A DNA stretch of 64,000 nt, taken from NCBI RefSeq assembly GCF_017316305.2, contig NZ_CP147250.1, positions 1,750,001 to 1,814,000 of the forward strand, given 5' to 3'. Shown here piece after piece: positions 1-10,289 of the stretch. The notes below the pieces were generated by a model. That model had not been told where the DNA came from. It made no database searches and saw nothing but the letters and a program-made list of their open reading frames with translations. Both the position numbers and the translations under genes were made by a program. Every line of letters begins with the position of its first letter. The first letter of the stretch is position 1. Origin of the DNA: Enterococcus sp. DIV1094. GTDB lineage: Bacteria; Bacillota; Bacilli; Lactobacillales; Enterococcaceae.

Positions 1-76
1 GTTAATGGTAGTTGTTTCTCAAAATGAAAATGAAGCTATTTTTTAAATCCGAAAAAGTTGATCACTCTATTATTGA

Positions 77-547
77 TTAAATAATCGCTTCGATTGATTC
101 TTTCATTTTTAAGGGAGAAGTTTTTGGCGCAAAACGTTCAATGACTTGCCCATCTTTATCAATAAGGAATTTTGTGAAATTCCATTTGATTGCTGGAGTC
201 AAGGTCCCCGGTGCTTGTTCTTTTAAGTAATCAAATAAAGGATCAGCATCCGCCCCATTGATCACTGTTAGTTGATGCATAGGGAATGTGACGCCATAAG
301 TTGTGCGACAGGCCTCGGCAGCATCATTTGCAGAAAAGACTTCCTGTTTGAATTGATTCGAAGGAAAGCCCAACACGACTAAGCCTTTTTCCTGATAGGT
401 CTGATAAAGTTCCTCCAACTGTTCGAACTGTGGAGCTAAACCACATTTTGTTGCAGTATTGACGATGATCATTGGTTGTCCCTTGTATTTATCCAATGAG
501 TAAGTTGTACCATCTTCTAATGTGACATCAAAATCGTAAATATTCAT
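77..547 (-). CDS. Glutathione peroxidase-family thiol peroxidase
   Basis: A 156-residue cytosolic protein of the bacterial glutathione peroxidase family, which reduces hydroperoxides using thiols (in Firmicutes usually thioredoxin rather than glutathione). The active-site segment NTATKCGLAPQ carries the peroxidatic Cys35. The conserved FPSNQF (Gln) and WNFTKFL (Trp) blocks of the catalytic triad are present, and the length is normal for the family. In seleno-homologues the Cys position is selenocysteine; here it is a plain Cys codon. It is monocistronic and convergent with nothing; luxS lies upstream on the same strand behind a hairpin. The family assignment is strong; the physiological reductant is not visible from sequence. 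Confidence 0.93.
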   Translation of the reverse strand: MNIYDFDVTLEDGTTYSLDKYKGQPMIIVNTATKCGLAPQFEQLEELYQTYQEKGLVVLGFPSNQFKQEVFSANDAAEACRTTYGVTFPMHQLTVINGADADPLFDYLKEQAPGTLTPAIKWNFTKFLIDKDGQVIERFAPKTSPLKMKESIEAII

Positions 548-645
548 CGATTATTTCCTCCTTTAAACGTTATTCCTTCGTAAACTAGTGATAGCAGTAG
601 CTTGCTTCTTGCTAAACTCAAATTAGTATAAAAATGATTAAATTT

Positions 646-695
646 AAACCGCAAAAGCTAAAAATAGGCCACGCTATTTGTTGCTTTTACGGTTT
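646..695 (-). terminator. Hairpin terminator downstream of luxS
   Basis: Long imperfect inverted repeat (AAACCG.AAAAGC...AAATAG paired with CTATTT...GCTTTT.CGGTTT) between luxS and the peroxidase gene. On the minus strand it is followed by a T-rich tail, so it probably ends luxS transcription. Confidence 0.6.
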
Positions 696-761
696 ATATC
701 TAGAAAATGTAGCCTTCTTTTGGCTTCATTTCCGTTATTCTAAAATAAGCTAAGCGTCTAT

Positions 762-1220
762 TTATACGCCAACGTCTGACCATTCATCTCGTTTTGCTAA
801 AAATTCGCGAGCTAAAGCTTGCGCACCTTCTAATGTATGGTTTGCAGCCCAGCCACATTGGATCTCATTGCTTGCTGGAACTTCTGTTGCTTGTAGCACA
901 TCTTCCATCGTTTTTTCTAACACGTCTAAGATCTCGTCATAATTTTCATGGTTGATGACAGTTAGATAAAAACCTGTTTGGCAGCCCATTGGTGACCAGT
1001 CGACGATATAATCTGCATGATTACGGATGTTTTCGGCAGTTAAATGTTCTAAAGAATGTAAACCAGCCATATCCATATGTTCTTTGTTTGGTTGTTTGAA
1101 ACGCACATCGTATTTGATGATCAAATCGCCATGTTCACCTGTTTTGCGGTCGGCTACACGGACATAAGGTGCTTTCACTTTACGGTGATCTAAATTAAAA
1201 CTTTCGACATTCATTTTCAT
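762..1220 (-). CDS. luxS: S-ribosylhomocysteine lyase (LuxS)
   Basis: LuxS cleaves S-ribosylhomocysteine to homocysteine and DPD, the precursor of autoinducer-2, in the activated methyl cycle. The 152 residues carry the metal-binding motif HSLEH (His55, His59) and the third ligand Cys122 in the QCGW block. The catalytic Cys80 lies in [11 protein letters not shown] and the N-terminal [14 protein letters not shown] is conserved. The start is supported by AGGAG about nine bases upstream. The neighbouring upstream genes mccB and mccA would convert the homocysteine product to cysteine, so the three genes form a functional reverse-transsulfuration unit. About 150 bases separate luxS from mccB, so an additional promoter for luxS is possible. 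Confidence 0.97.
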   Translation of the reverse strand: MKMNVESFNLDHRKVKAPYVRVADRKTGEHGDLIIKYDVRFKQPNKEHMDMAGLHSLEHLTAENIRNHADYIVDWSPMGCQTGFYLTVINHENYDEILDVLEKTMEDVLQATEVPASNEIQCGWAANHTLEGAQALAREFLAKRDEWSDVGV

Positions 1221-1371
1221 ATTGAATTACTCCTAACTCACTTATTGTCTCTTTTTTGGAAAATAGAAATCCTCAAAAAAGATTAGTTGATTTATTTAAA
1301 TTCTAACACTAATTGAAGGGAAGGTGTATAAAACTGACTGATTTTTTTCGATTCTTTCTGGATAAGGTGAA

Positions 1372-2568
<1,197 letters not shown>

Positions 2569-3486
2569 TCACAGATAAATATTTTTCGATAAGTAACGGT
2601 CTGATGTATCTGGAAAAATGGTGAGGATTGCCTGACCATTTGGTAGACGTTGCGCTTCTTTCAAGGCTGCTGCAAAAGCGGCACCACTTGAGCTGCCTAC
2701 TAACAAGCCATGCTCTTTTGCAAGTTGACGGGTGTAAGCAAATCCTTCGGCGTCAGAAATGGTTTCAAACTGATCAATTGGCAAATCATCGAGGAACGGT
2801 GGAACAAATTCAACACCGATTCCTTCAATCTCATGTCCATGTGAAGGCCCGCCATTCAAGATCGATCCTTCTGGCTCCACACCGATCAAACGAAGTTCAG
2901 GGATACGTTCTTTTAGAAATTTTGCTGTTCCCGCAAATGTACCACCACTGCCGATTCCAGCAACAAAGCTGCCGATATTTCCAGCTAATTCTTCGATGAG
3001 TTCGGGTCCCAATGTTTGATAATAGGTTGCTGGATTGTCTGGATTTTCAAATTGCAAGGGTACGTAACTATTTGGGATCTCAGAAGCTAATTGTTTACTT
3101 TTTTCAATAGCACCAACGATTCCTTCTTCGGTAGGTGTGTGTACGATCGTTGCACCTAGCGCTTGCATGATTTTTTGCTTTTCGATACTAAATTTTTCTG
3201 GTACGACAAAAATTGTTTTTAGCTTGAATTTTAAAGCTGCCAGGCCTAAACCGATTCCTGTATTTCCGGCAGTCGGTTCGATAATCGTTGTATCTTGATC
3301 GATTTTTCCGCTTTCAAGCCCAGAGGATAGTAAATACAAACCTAAACGATCTTTGATACTGCCGCCAGGATTCAAGTATTCCAGTTTTGCATAGATCACA
3401 GAATCTTTGGGCATAGGAAAATCTTTTGCAGTAAATTGATAGATGGGCGTATGCCCGATTGCTTCAGTAATTGATGAGATGATCAC
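2569..3486 (-). CDS. mccA: Cystathionine beta-synthase / cysteine synthase family (MccA-like)
   Basis: Fold-type II PLP enzyme of 305 residues. The PLP lysine is Lys45 in [11 protein letters not shown], the substrate loop is [11 protein letters not shown], and the [15 protein letters not shown] glycine-rich phosphate loop is present. There is no C-terminal CBS regulatory domain, as in Bacillus MccA, which condenses homocysteine with O-acetylserine to cystathionine. Pairing with an MccB-type lyase and luxS supports that role; a plain O-acetylserine sulfhydrylase (CysK) is the alternative. It starts with GTG at 3486, with GGAGG nine bases upstream. Expression appears to be controlled by the leader at 3512-3764 (promoter, Cys-rich leader ORF, terminator). 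Confidence 0.9.
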   Translation of the reverse strand: MIISSITEAIGHTPIYQFTAKDFPMPKDSVIYAKLEYLNPGGSIKDRLGLYLLSSGLESGKIDQDTTIIEPTAGNTGIGLGLAALKFKLKTIFVVPEKFSIEKQKIMQALGATIVHTPTEEGIVGAIEKSKQLASEIPNSYVPLQFENPDNPATYYQTLGPELIEELAGNIGSFVAGIGSGGTFAGTAKFLKERIPELRLIGVEPEGSILNGGPSHGHEIEGIGVEFVPPFLDDLPIDQFETISDAEGFAYTRQLAKEHGLLVGSSSGAAFAAALKEAQRLPNGQAILTIFPDTSDRYLSKNIYL

Positions 3487-3511
3487 GAATCCAAACCTCC
3501 AAAAAGTAAAA

Positions 3512-3544
3512 TAAAAAAGGAGCTGACTAATTAATCAGCTCCTT
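3512..3544 (-). terminator. Intrinsic terminator/attenuator in the mccA leader
   Basis: Reading the minus strand: perfect 10-bp stem AAGGAGCTGA / TCAGCTCCTT with an 8-nt loop, then a run of six T. It lies between the leader ORF and the mccA ribosome-binding site, so it must be read through for mccA to be expressed. This is the expected effector hairpin of a transcription attenuator. Confidence 0.8.
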
Positions 3545-3611
3545 GTAAGATCATAAATTGAAAGACTAAGAAAGAAAACACTTTCACGACAGAAAGAGAT
3601 CTTTCGTTCAA

Positions 3612-3707
3612 CTATGAAGGGCAATTAATAGACATGGCAAACAGTATGCTGTTTTTACACACCATACAACAACAATACTTCAATTGTTTTGAGTAATTGA
3701 TCGCCAT
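3612..3707 (-). CDS. Cys-rich leader peptide of the mccA-mccB operon
   Basis: A 31-codon ORF starting ATG at 3707 with GGAGGG six bases upstream and ending TAG at 3612. The peptide is MAINYSKQLKYCCCMVCKNS followed by ILFAMSINCPS. Five of 31 codons are Cys, three of them consecutive TGT (3674-3666) and a fourth three codons on. It sits about 20 bases after a promoter and about 70 bases before an intrinsic terminator that precedes genes making cysteine. By analogy with his/trp-type attenuation, ribosome stalling at Cys codons during cysteine shortage would favour read-through. Between the ORF and the terminator, GAAAG motifs (two) and CTTTC motifs (three) alternate and could form mutually exclusive hairpins. 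Function is inferred; the ORF and its signals are seen. Confidence 0.75.
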   Translation of the reverse strand: MAINYSKQLKYCCCMVCKNSILFAMSINCPS

Positions 3708-3735
3708 GTTTATCCCTCCAATAGTGATTTAACTA

Positions 3736-3764
3736 AAAATAGCATGAATAAACAAGAAAGTCAA
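3736..3764 (-). promoter_or_regulatory. Promoter of the mccA leader transcript
   Basis: On the minus strand TTGACT, 17 bases, TATTTT. This places transcription initiation about 20 bases before the leader peptide start. Confidence 0.55.
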
Positions 3765-3860
3765 AGAGTAAAATTTCAAAAACAATAATTTTCTAGTCTT
3801 ATCAACGTTTGTCTGATACAATAAGGGTGATTATGATTAAGATAAAAAGGAGCAAAAATA

Positions 3861-4421
3861 ATGATCTCAGCAAGCGATTTAAAAGCCGGAATGACATTTG
3901 TCCAAGACGGAAAATTGATCAAAGTAATAGATGCAAGCCATCACAAACCTGGTAAAGGAAATACTGTGATGCGTATGAAACTGAAAGATGTTCGTACTGG
4001 CGCAACTTATGACACAACTTTAAGACCAGATGAAAAATTCGAAAAAGCGCACATCGACACAAAACCAGTCCAATACTTATATACAATGGATGACACAGCA
4101 TTCTTTATGGATCTAGAAACATATGAACAATATGAGATCCCTGTAGAAACTGTTGCTGAAGAAATGAAATTCATCTTAGAAAACATGGAAGTAAAAATCC
4201 AATTCTTCGGTAGCGAAGTAATCGGTGTTCAATTACCAACAACTGTTGTGTTGCGTGTTGTTGATACACAACCATCGATCAAAGGTGCGACAGTTACTGG
4301 TTCTGGTAAACCTGCAACAATGGAAACAGGCTTAGTAGTCAACGTTCCTGACTTCATCGAAACGGATGAATTATTAGAAATCAATACAGCAGAAGGTTCA
4401 TACGTAAAACGTGCGAAATAA
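3861..4421 (+). CDS. efp: Translation elongation factor P
   Basis: EF-P binds between the P and E sites of the ribosome and relieves stalling at polyproline stretches. The 186-residue protein has the KOW-like N-terminal domain with the modification-site loop HKPGKGN (Lys32), followed by two OB domains and the family C-terminus [22 protein letters not shown]. Lys32 is the residue expected for a hydroxypentanol-type or unmodified loop rather than Arg. It starts with ATG at 3861 after AAAGGAG. It is transcribed divergently from the mccA leader and ends at a strong bidirectional terminator shared with ebpR, so it is a single-gene unit. Confidence 0.97.
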   Translation: MISASDLKAGMTFVQDGKLIKVIDASHHKPGKGNTVMRMKLKDVRTGATYDTTLRPDEKFEKAHIDTKPVQYLYTMDDTAFFMDLETYEQYEIPVETVAEEMKFILENMEVKIQFFGSEVIGVQLPTTVVLRVVDTQPSIKGATVTGSGKPATMETGLVVNVPDFIETDELLEINTAEGSYVKRAK

Positions 4422-4433
4422 TCGAGTATAGCC

Positions 4434-4470
4434 AAAAAGCTTTTAAGCATCGTGCTTAAAAGCTTTTTTT
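4434..4470 (+). terminator. Bidirectional terminator between efp and ebpR
   Basis: Perfect 16-bp stem with a 3-nt loop, A-run on one side and T-run on the other. It separates the convergent efp and ebpR genes and can end transcripts in both directions. Confidence 0.9.
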
Positions 4471-4481
4471 ACATAGATAAA

Positions 4482-5978
4482 TCAATCGGAGAACAACGTT
4501 TGCAACTTGAGATGATGGACTTCTAGTAGACGTTGATACAGCTCTGTCTCAAAGTCACTATAATGACAAAAGTCAAGGACCGTATATTTAGAAGGATCAA
4601 GCCCTTTAGGAATCAGTAGTGGGGAGCCGAAGATAAAAAAGTCATATTCTTCAGTGATCGGCAGTGTTAGCTGCTCGATATCGACAAAGGGAATCTTTTT
4701 GCCTAGATTCAAGATCTCAGCGGAAATCAAATGCTCTGAAACATTGATGAAACCAACGTTCAACTTATAATTCTCATCGATTTCTGAATAATACGGATAA
4801 AGTAAACACGCTTGGATAAAAGCTAATTCACTGATACATGCTTTCAGCCATGTGTAATTCTTTCGTTGAGCAATTTTTTTCCAAAAGCCTTCGATTTTGA
4901 TGGTCAAGATACGTAAAAGTGGATACTTATCTTGAATATAAGAAGAGATAAATAACGTGGTCAAAGGGATTTTTTGCCTAAACAAACTAAAATTACCGAT
5001 AGAAAGGTAAAGATTCAAATACAAAGCGGGTTCCTTTTCAAAATGAAATGTACCAATAAATGTCTGACAATGGTTCTGGAACTCTTCTAAAAGATCCTTG
5101 ACTTCATTATTTGGTTGGTGATAGGAATGTTGGATGATCGACATTCGAATATCTTGGTTGGAAGTAAGGAACGGCCAATAATAAAACAAATAGAACAACG
5201 AGTTTACTTCTAAGATATCTAAACGAACATTTGCGAACTTGAAGAAATCGTAAAAGAAGTCAATGTTTGTTCCGCTTGGAATAAAAGAATCTCTTGTTAA
5301 TTTATAAATGTCAGTCGAATGGTTATTTTTGATCCTAGTCAAACAAATCAAACAGTGAAGACTCGCTTGCTTCTTTCCAAGATCAAACTTGTTCTTATGG
5401 TAATCTTCTTCATGCTTATAGATCAGCGCAGTGACTTCTTGACTAAAGGGAAGGATGTCCAAACTTTCCCCTAATGAAACAAACCAAAAGAAATTAAAAA
5501 AGATGATACGAATCAACATCTCAGATCCGGACAAGGTAAGATTCGATAAGTTCAAGTTGATTTGATATTCTTTCAAATATTCAGCTAATTTTTTAGTTTG
5601 CCGAAAACAGGTCGAACGACTGATAAAGTGGCGATTACAAAAATCAGCAAGGTCTTTGTCTTGTTCTGTCAGAAGACTGATCAATAGTTTATAAGGAACG
5701 CTTTCTGTAGAAAGGTAGTGTTGATACTGGGTGTATTGAACAAGTTGTTCATTGATGGATAACTTGTTTTTACTATGTAACAGTTTGATTTCAGTGAATT
5801 GTTCTAAATCTTCTTGTATGGCAAATAAGATTTTTTTAAAACGAACGGCACTAAAATGAAAATCTAAGTTTTCCCGCACATCATCCATGCTATATTCACC
5901 TGGTGATAATGTCATCAACTTACCGTATACACTTAATTTTGTTCTGGCATGATCATCTAATAAAATTTTTTCAATCAA
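4482..5978 (-). CDS. ebpR: Mga/AtxA-family transcriptional regulator of the pilus operon (EbpR)
   Basis: A 498-residue regulator with an N-terminal winged-helix region (about residues 15-130, including FCNRHFISRSTCFRQTKKLAEYL) and a long helical PRD-like middle. The C-terminal segment resembles the EIIB-like domain of Mga/AtxA proteins. It starts at TTG 5978 with AAGGTG at good spacing. Its position directly upstream of, and divergent from, ebpA matches EbpR of E. faecalis, the activator of the ebpABC pilus operon; the name rests on this synteny plus domain type. The gene ends at a terminator shared with efp. Such regulators respond to growth conditions such as bicarbonate/CO2 in relatives; no direct evidence of the stimulus is in the sequence. 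Confidence 0.88.
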   Translation of the reverse strand: MIEKILLDDHARTKLSVYGKLMTLSPGEYSMDDVRENLDFHFSAVRFKKILFAIQEDLEQFTEIKLLHSKNKLSINEQLVQYTQYQHYLSTESVPYKLLISLLTEQDKDLADFCNRHFISRSTCFRQTKKLAEYLKEYQINLNLSNLTLSGSEMLIRIIFFNFFWFVSLGESLDILPFSQEVTALIYKHEEDYHKNKFDLGKKQASLHCLICLTRIKNNHSTDIYKLTRDSFIPSGTNIDFFYDFFKFANVRLDILEVNSLFYLFYYWPFLTSNQDIRMSIIQHSYHQPNNEVKDLLEEFQNHCQTFIGTFHFEKEPALYLNLYLSIGNFSLFRQKIPLTTLFISSYIQDKYPLLRILTIKIEGFWKKIAQRKNYTWLKACISELAFIQACLLYPYYSEIDENYKLNVGFINVSEHLISAEILNLGKKIPFVDIEQLTLPITEEYDFFIFGSPLLIPKGLDPSKYTVLDFCHYSDFETELYQRLLEVHHLKLQTLFSD

Positions 5979-6331
5979 TTGGTCACCTTCTTTTTTGTTT
6001 TTAATATTAATACCTTATTTAAATTCGGTTGTAAATACTTGTCTCAATTTTCTAAAAAAACAATAGAGGATTTAGAAATTTTTTAAGTGGAGCTGTCTCA
6101 AATTTATCATTCAACAGGTGTGATTTTTGAGAGAAAAGAGAGAGTGGAAGGATTTAAATAACGTATGGACATTATTCGTTCAATCATTTTAAAAAAGGGA
6201 TATCGATTTAAAATAACTATAAATGAACATTTAGAAACCGAAGAGAAGAGATCTGGAAAAATTAGTGAATCTTTTCTTTTTTTTATATTATCTAATTGGA
6301 TTTTAAAGTTTTTCTAAGGAGGTATCCATAA
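5979..6331. other. ebpR-ebpA divergent control region
   Basis: 353 AT-rich bases without a gene. It holds the EbpR ribosome-binding site at one end and a perfect AAGGAGGT before ebpA at the other. A T-tailed hairpin at 6242-6288 is described separately. No convincing consensus -35/-10 pair was found for ebpA, consistent with an activator-dependent promoter. Confidence 0.6.
6242..6288 (+). terminator. Possible attenuator hairpin in the ebpA 5' region
   Basis: AAGAGAAGAGAT can pair with ATCTTTTCTTTT (several G-U pairs) across a 16-nt loop, followed directly by a run of T. It lies about 45 bases upstream of ebpA with no gene in front to terminate, so it could be a weak attenuator or an mRNA stability element. 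Confidence 0.35.
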
Positions 6332-9300
6332 ATGAAAAAGCGACGATATCTTGTCATTTGCACTCTTTTATCGTTATTCTTCATTGCCTATTTATATTCT
6401 CAAAAAGTAAAGATTGCAGCAGCAAATGAAGAAGGAGTGGTAGAGGTACTGAAGAATGAATATGGAGAAGTAAATCTCAAGCAATCTGGGCAACAGCTGA
6501 CGATTTCTTATCGACTGAATGAGCAAAATCAAGAAAGGCGTTTTCTGTTCCAATTACATCCGAGTGATGTACCTGAAAATAATTTGCTTACTTCTTCTAT
6601 TTCTCAGGAATACCAAGAATATAAGGATGAAGAACAACAAATATGGGTAGGTAGTGCTTTTTCACAAGGCGTGGTTGAAAAAGAATGGACGATCGATTTA
6701 CCGGATACAAGTAAAGATTTTCAACTCAATATCCAGATTGAAGAAAAAACAGGTCAATTTCTTTTAGCCGAAGCAGTTTCTTATTCTTTTTCTATAGATA
6801 GCGAGAAGCAGAAAACTACACAAACAAGTGAAGATACATCTGAAACCGTGAGCTCTTCTACAATTCAAGATACAACAGATGATTCATCCGCACCCAAAGA
6901 AGAATATCGGCCGTTTGATCAACCACAATTATTTGATGGAGAAAGTAATCGCAAAAGTTTGCCGACGATCGAACCGGAATATACCACAGATGAGCAAGGA
7001 ACCTATCCGAAAGCGATGTGGCAACCTAAGAATAGTGAGAATGTCCGAAATCATCAAGGGAATCGTCAAGGACAAGCGCAATGGGATGGGCTGACTAAAT
7101 GGGACGGCAATCCAACGAATCTGACCAATTCTTATATCGAATACGGTGGGGAAAAAGAAGAAGCCGATTACGCTATCCGAAAATTTGCTAACGAGACAGC
7201 CACACCCGGGTTATTTGATCTGTACCTGAATGTTCGAGGAAATACCCAAAAAAATATCACTCCAATGGATGTTGTATTGGTCGTTGACTGGTCGGGTAGT
7301 ATGAATGAGGAGAACCGTATTGTTGAGGTAAAAAATGGGATTGACCGGTTTGTTGATACGTTAACAGAAAGTGGAGTGACGGAAAAGATCAATTTAGGAT
7401 ACGTTGGTTTTTCCAGTGAAGGGTACGCGAACCGCTCGATCCCTATCGCAGGATTTGATTCTGTTAAAGAAGAGATCAAAGCAGCAACGCCAGCGACAAC
7501 AAGTGGTGGTACGTTTACTCAAAATGGACTACGTCAAGCAGGTGAGATGTTATCGGAGCAAAATGGCCATAAAAAAGTAATCGTTTTACTAACAGACGGT
7601 GTTCCAACAAGTTCATATCAAGTAGCCAGTGTGGTGACTGAAGAAGACGGGAGTTATTATGGCGCAAGTTTTACCGATCATGTCGATCACCCCGACTATA
7701 CTTCAAAAATTTCCCTACCTTATCTCGTACCAGTCAAAGATCAAAATTTCCAATGGCGTTGGATCAATTCGACATTTACAGCCACGATCGGTGAAGCCAT
7801 GGCACTGAAACAACGAGGGATCGAAATCCATGGTCTAGGTATCCAACTACACGGAGATGAAACAGAAGGTATCACGAAAGAGGAAGTAGAAAACCGGATG
7901 CGGAAGATGGTTTCCAGTGGTGAAGACGGTACGCTATATTATGAATCCGCAAATGAGTCTACGGATATTGCTGATTATTTAGCTAAAAAGGCTGTCCAAC
8001 TTTCCGGAACAGTTGTTAACGGGAAAATCACTGATCCAATCGTTGAACCATTCGTCTATGAAATAGAAAGTGCTTCTGTTAAAAGTGTAGGAACAAGTCC
8101 ACTGTCCGTTGAACCTATTCTCACGATCGAGGATCAAACGATCCAAGTCGAACAGATCTATTTGGAAAAAGGGCAAGAACTCCAACTACACTATCAAGTC
8201 AGACTCCAAACGGAAAGCAAAACATTCGAACCGGACAAGTGGTATCAGATGAACGGCCTAACAACTTTTCAGCCGAAGTCTGACTCAGATGACATTGCAA
8301 AATTTGGTGTTCCGTCAGCGAAAGCGCCAAGTGTTACCCTTGGTTTCTTCAAAGAGTGGGAAGAGTTTGATCAAGATACGACGACTCGACCAGAAAAAGT
8401 GATCTATGAAATCAAACGGACAGGGGTCACTACCCCGTCTAGCTGGGAAAGTGGCTATGTGCAACTGCGTCAGCCTGAAAAGGATGACACGAATGTTTGG
8501 GAACGAAAGAACATCACCAAACTGTTAGAAACCGATAAAGCAAGTCGTGAAACGCTCAGCTTACCAAAATACAACAATCAAGGACAAGAATTTCATTATG
8601 AGGCTGTGAACGAATTAAACGTACCAGGCTACGACTCAGAAAAAGTCAATGCAACAACTTGGAAAAATACGAAACAATTTGTTCCGTTAGATTTAAAAAT
8701 CATTAAGACATCTTCCTCAGATGATCACCCCTTAAAAGGAGCAGTATTCCGAATAACGATTGAAGGAAAAGATATCCAGTTGCTTGACCATGAGGATGGC
8801 ACCTATTCATTGCCAGAAGAGATACGATTGGAAAAAGAAAAATCCTATACATTGACAGAAGTTAGCGCACCCGCTGGACATGAAAAAGCAGAAAAGCAAA
8901 CATGGGCGATTACTATTTCTAAAACCGGAGAAGTAACAGTAGATGATCAAAAAGCAACAGTTGTTGATCAAGTGATTCAATTGACGATCGAAAATCCATT
9001 TTCAGAGCTTCCGGTAGCGATCAGAAAGTACACCGAAAAAGACCAGCAAAAAGTAAACTTGGCAGGAGCGACTTTTGCATTACAACTAAAAGAAGATACT
9101 GGAAGCTATCGAACCTTAAAAGAGGAAGTGACCTCGTCCTCAGGATTGGCAGAATTCATGATACAAAAAGCAGGAGACTATCGCTTAGTAGAGACGGCAG
9201 GACCGAGTGGCTACGATACCGTTCCAGGAAATTACACATTTAAAGTTGATCCTTATGGAACGATTATATATGACGAAGAAAATGTGGAAGAGTCAGCAGT

Positions 9301-9781
9301 TTGGACATTGACGCATCACAATCAAATCAAACCGTTTGATTTAACGATTCTAAAGAAAACAGATACAGGTCAAGCTTTAAAAGGGGCAGTTTTCAGATTA
9401 TCTGGTCCAACTGGACAAAGCGAATTACCAAGTGATGAAACAGCAATCGATACGTTTGTTTTTAAGAACCTTGAACCTGGGGAGTACACATTAGAGGAAA
9501 TCAAAACGCCAGAAGGTTATTTAGGCTTGGAGAAACCTTTGCAAATTGTTATCCAAACAGATGGAAAAGTGACGGTAGCTGGCGAACCAACAGAAGTTCA
9601 ACTACAAAGTGGCAGTAAAAATAACCAAATTCATTTGGCAATCACCAATCAGGCGTTGATCCCTTTGCCAGAAACAGGAGGAGCTGGCCGACTTGGTTTC
9701 CTTTTACTAAGCCTAAGTGCCATCGGTTCATTCATCATTTACTTTTTGATGAACAATCGAGGGGGCATATCAAGTGAGTAA
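6332..9781 (+). CDS. ebpA: Pilus tip adhesin with von Willebrand A domain (EbpA)
   Basis: A 1149-residue surface adhesin forming the tip subunit of the sortase-assembled pilus. It has an N-terminal signal peptide (about residues 1-33), a Ser/Thr-rich linker and a VWA domain from about residue 310. The MIDAS motif DWSGS is at about 318-322. At least three C-terminal Cna-B-type modules (GAVFRITIEG, GATFALQLKE, GAVFRLSGPT) each carry an E-box (YTLTEVSAPAG, YRLVETAGPSG, YTLEEIKTPEG) for intramolecular isopeptide bonds. The sorting signal is LPETGG at about 1112, followed by a hydrophobic helix and a short tail. The ribosome-binding site is a perfect AAGGAGGT. It overlaps ebpB by eight bases. The architecture matches EbpA, which mediates host-protein binding and biofilm formation in E. 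faecalis. Confidence 0.95.
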   Translation: MKKRRYLVICTLLSLFFIAYLYSQKVKIAAANEEGVVEVLKNEYGEVNLKQSGQQLTISYRLNEQNQERRFLFQLHPSDVPENNLLTSSISQEYQEYKDEEQQIWVGSAFSQGVVEKEWTIDLPDTSKDFQLNIQIEEKTGQFLLAEAVSYSFSIDSEKQKTTQTSEDTSETVSSSTIQDTTDDSSAPKEEYRPFDQPQLFDGESNRKSLPTIEPEYTTDEQGTYPKAMWQPKNSENVRNHQGNRQGQAQWDGLTKWDGNPTNLTNSYIEYGGEKEEADYAIRKFANETATPGLFDLYLNVRGNTQKNITPMDVVLVVDWSGSMNEENRIVEVKNGIDRFVDTLTESGVTEKINLGYVGFSSEGYANRSIPIAGFDSVKEEIKAATPATTSGGTFTQNGLRQAGEMLSEQNGHKKVIVLLTDGVPTSSYQVASVVTEEDGSYYGASFTDHVDHPDYTSKISLPYLVPVKDQNFQWRWINSTFTATIGEAMALKQRGIEIHGLGIQLHGDETEGITKEEVENRMRKMVSSGEDGTLYYESANESTDIADYLAKKAVQLSGTVVNGKITDPIVEPFVYEIESASVKSVGTSPLSVEPILTIEDQTIQVEQIYLEKGQELQLHYQVRLQTESKTFEPDKWYQMNGLTTFQPKSDSDDIAKFGVPSAKAPSVTLGFFKEWEEFDQDTTTRPEKVIYEIKRTGVTTPSSWESGYVQLRQPEKDDTNVWERKNITKLLETDKASRETLSLPKYNNQGQEFHYEAVNELNVPGYDSEKVNATTWKNTKQFVPLDLKIIKTSSSDDHPLKGAVFRITIEGKDIQLLDHEDGTYSLPEEIRLEKEKSYTLTEVSAPAGHEKAEKQTWAITISKTGEVTVDDQKATVVDQVIQLTIENPFSELPVAIRKYTEKDQQKVNLAGATFALQLKEDTGSYRTLKEEVTSSSGLAEFMIQKAGDYRLVETAGPSGYDTVPGNYTFKVDPYGTIIYDEENVEESAVWTLTHHNQIKPFDLTILKKTDTGQALKGAVFRLSGPTGQSELPSDETAIDTFVFKNLEPGEYTLEEIKTPEGYLGLEKPLQIVIQTDGKVTVAGEPTEVQLQSGSKNNQIHLAITNQALIPLPETGGAGRLGFLLLSLSAIGSFIIYFLMNNRGGISSE

Positions 9782-10289
9782 AAAATATTGGCTTTTGTTG
9801 ATGCTTCCGTTTCTATTGATTATTGGGTCTGCAAAGAGTACTGCTCAAACAGAAGAGAGGGTTCAATTGATTGTTCATACTGCCGACCTTGTATCGGACA
9901 AACAAACGAACGAAAAAGCAAGTTTTGCCGTTTATGATGTGACAAAGGCATTTTATCAATTACGAAATAAAGGTTTCACGGTTGAAGAAACGCAACAAAT
10001 CATTGCCCGACAAGGAACCTCGGCTGGCTCATTTCTAATGGAAAAGCAGACAAAAACAAGCGACAAAGGTGAAGACATAGTAATCTTCGACCTGTGTGAG
10101 TCTACCAATCAAACAGGGAATGTTTATTTAGTGAATGAAACTACTTGTTTTTCAGACGCTTTAATGGAAACGCAAAACTTAGTGATTGTTTTACCGCTTT
10201 ATGATTCAGATGATCACCCACAAAAAGAAGTTCATCTTTACCCTAAGCTGAGTCAGGAAGCATCTACGATCGACTTTGAAAAAAACTAA
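9774..10289 (+). CDS. ebpB: Basal pilin EbpB, 5' segment (in-frame stop after frameshift)
   Basis: The first 171 residues of the minor/basal pilin. A signal peptide (about 1-25) is followed by a pilin domain resembling the EbpC N-terminus (AVYDVTKAFYQLRNKGFTVEE) and the pilin motif HLYPK near residue 158. The start is GTG at 9774 with GAGGGGG eight bases upstream, overlapping the end of ebpA. The frame ends at TAA (10287), immediately after A AAA AAC. The remainder of the protein continues in the -1 frame (next entry). Translated alone it would give a secreted fragment without a sorting signal. It could be a real inactivating mutation, a homopolymer sequencing error (seven A), or a recoding site. 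Confidence 0.85.
   Translation: MSKKYWLLLMLPFLLIIGSAKSTAQTEERVQLIVHTADLVSDKQTNEKASFAVYDVTKAFYQLRNKGFTVEETQQIIARQGTSAGSFLMEKQTKTSDKGEDIVIFDLCESTNQTGNVYLVNETTCFSDALMETQNLVIVLPLYDSDDHPQKEVHLYPKLSQEASTIDFEKN
10280..10286 (+). other. Slippery heptamer A AAA AAC at the ebpB frame junction
   Basis: In the zero frame the bases read GA(A AAA AAC) TAA, exactly the X XXY YYZ register for -1 slippage. The -1 frame continues CTA ATT GAA into the rest of ebpB. Only a weak downstream hairpin (AATTG/CAATT) is visible, and the nearest AGGA lies about 20 bases upstream. This is further than usual for bacterial stimulators. Confidence 0.5.

Noticed and set aside
3487..3720. T-box or SAM riboswitch in the mccA leader
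   Set aside because: No AGGGUGGNACC-type T-box sequence and no S-box core were seen; the leader is explained by a translated Cys-rich ORF plus terminator.
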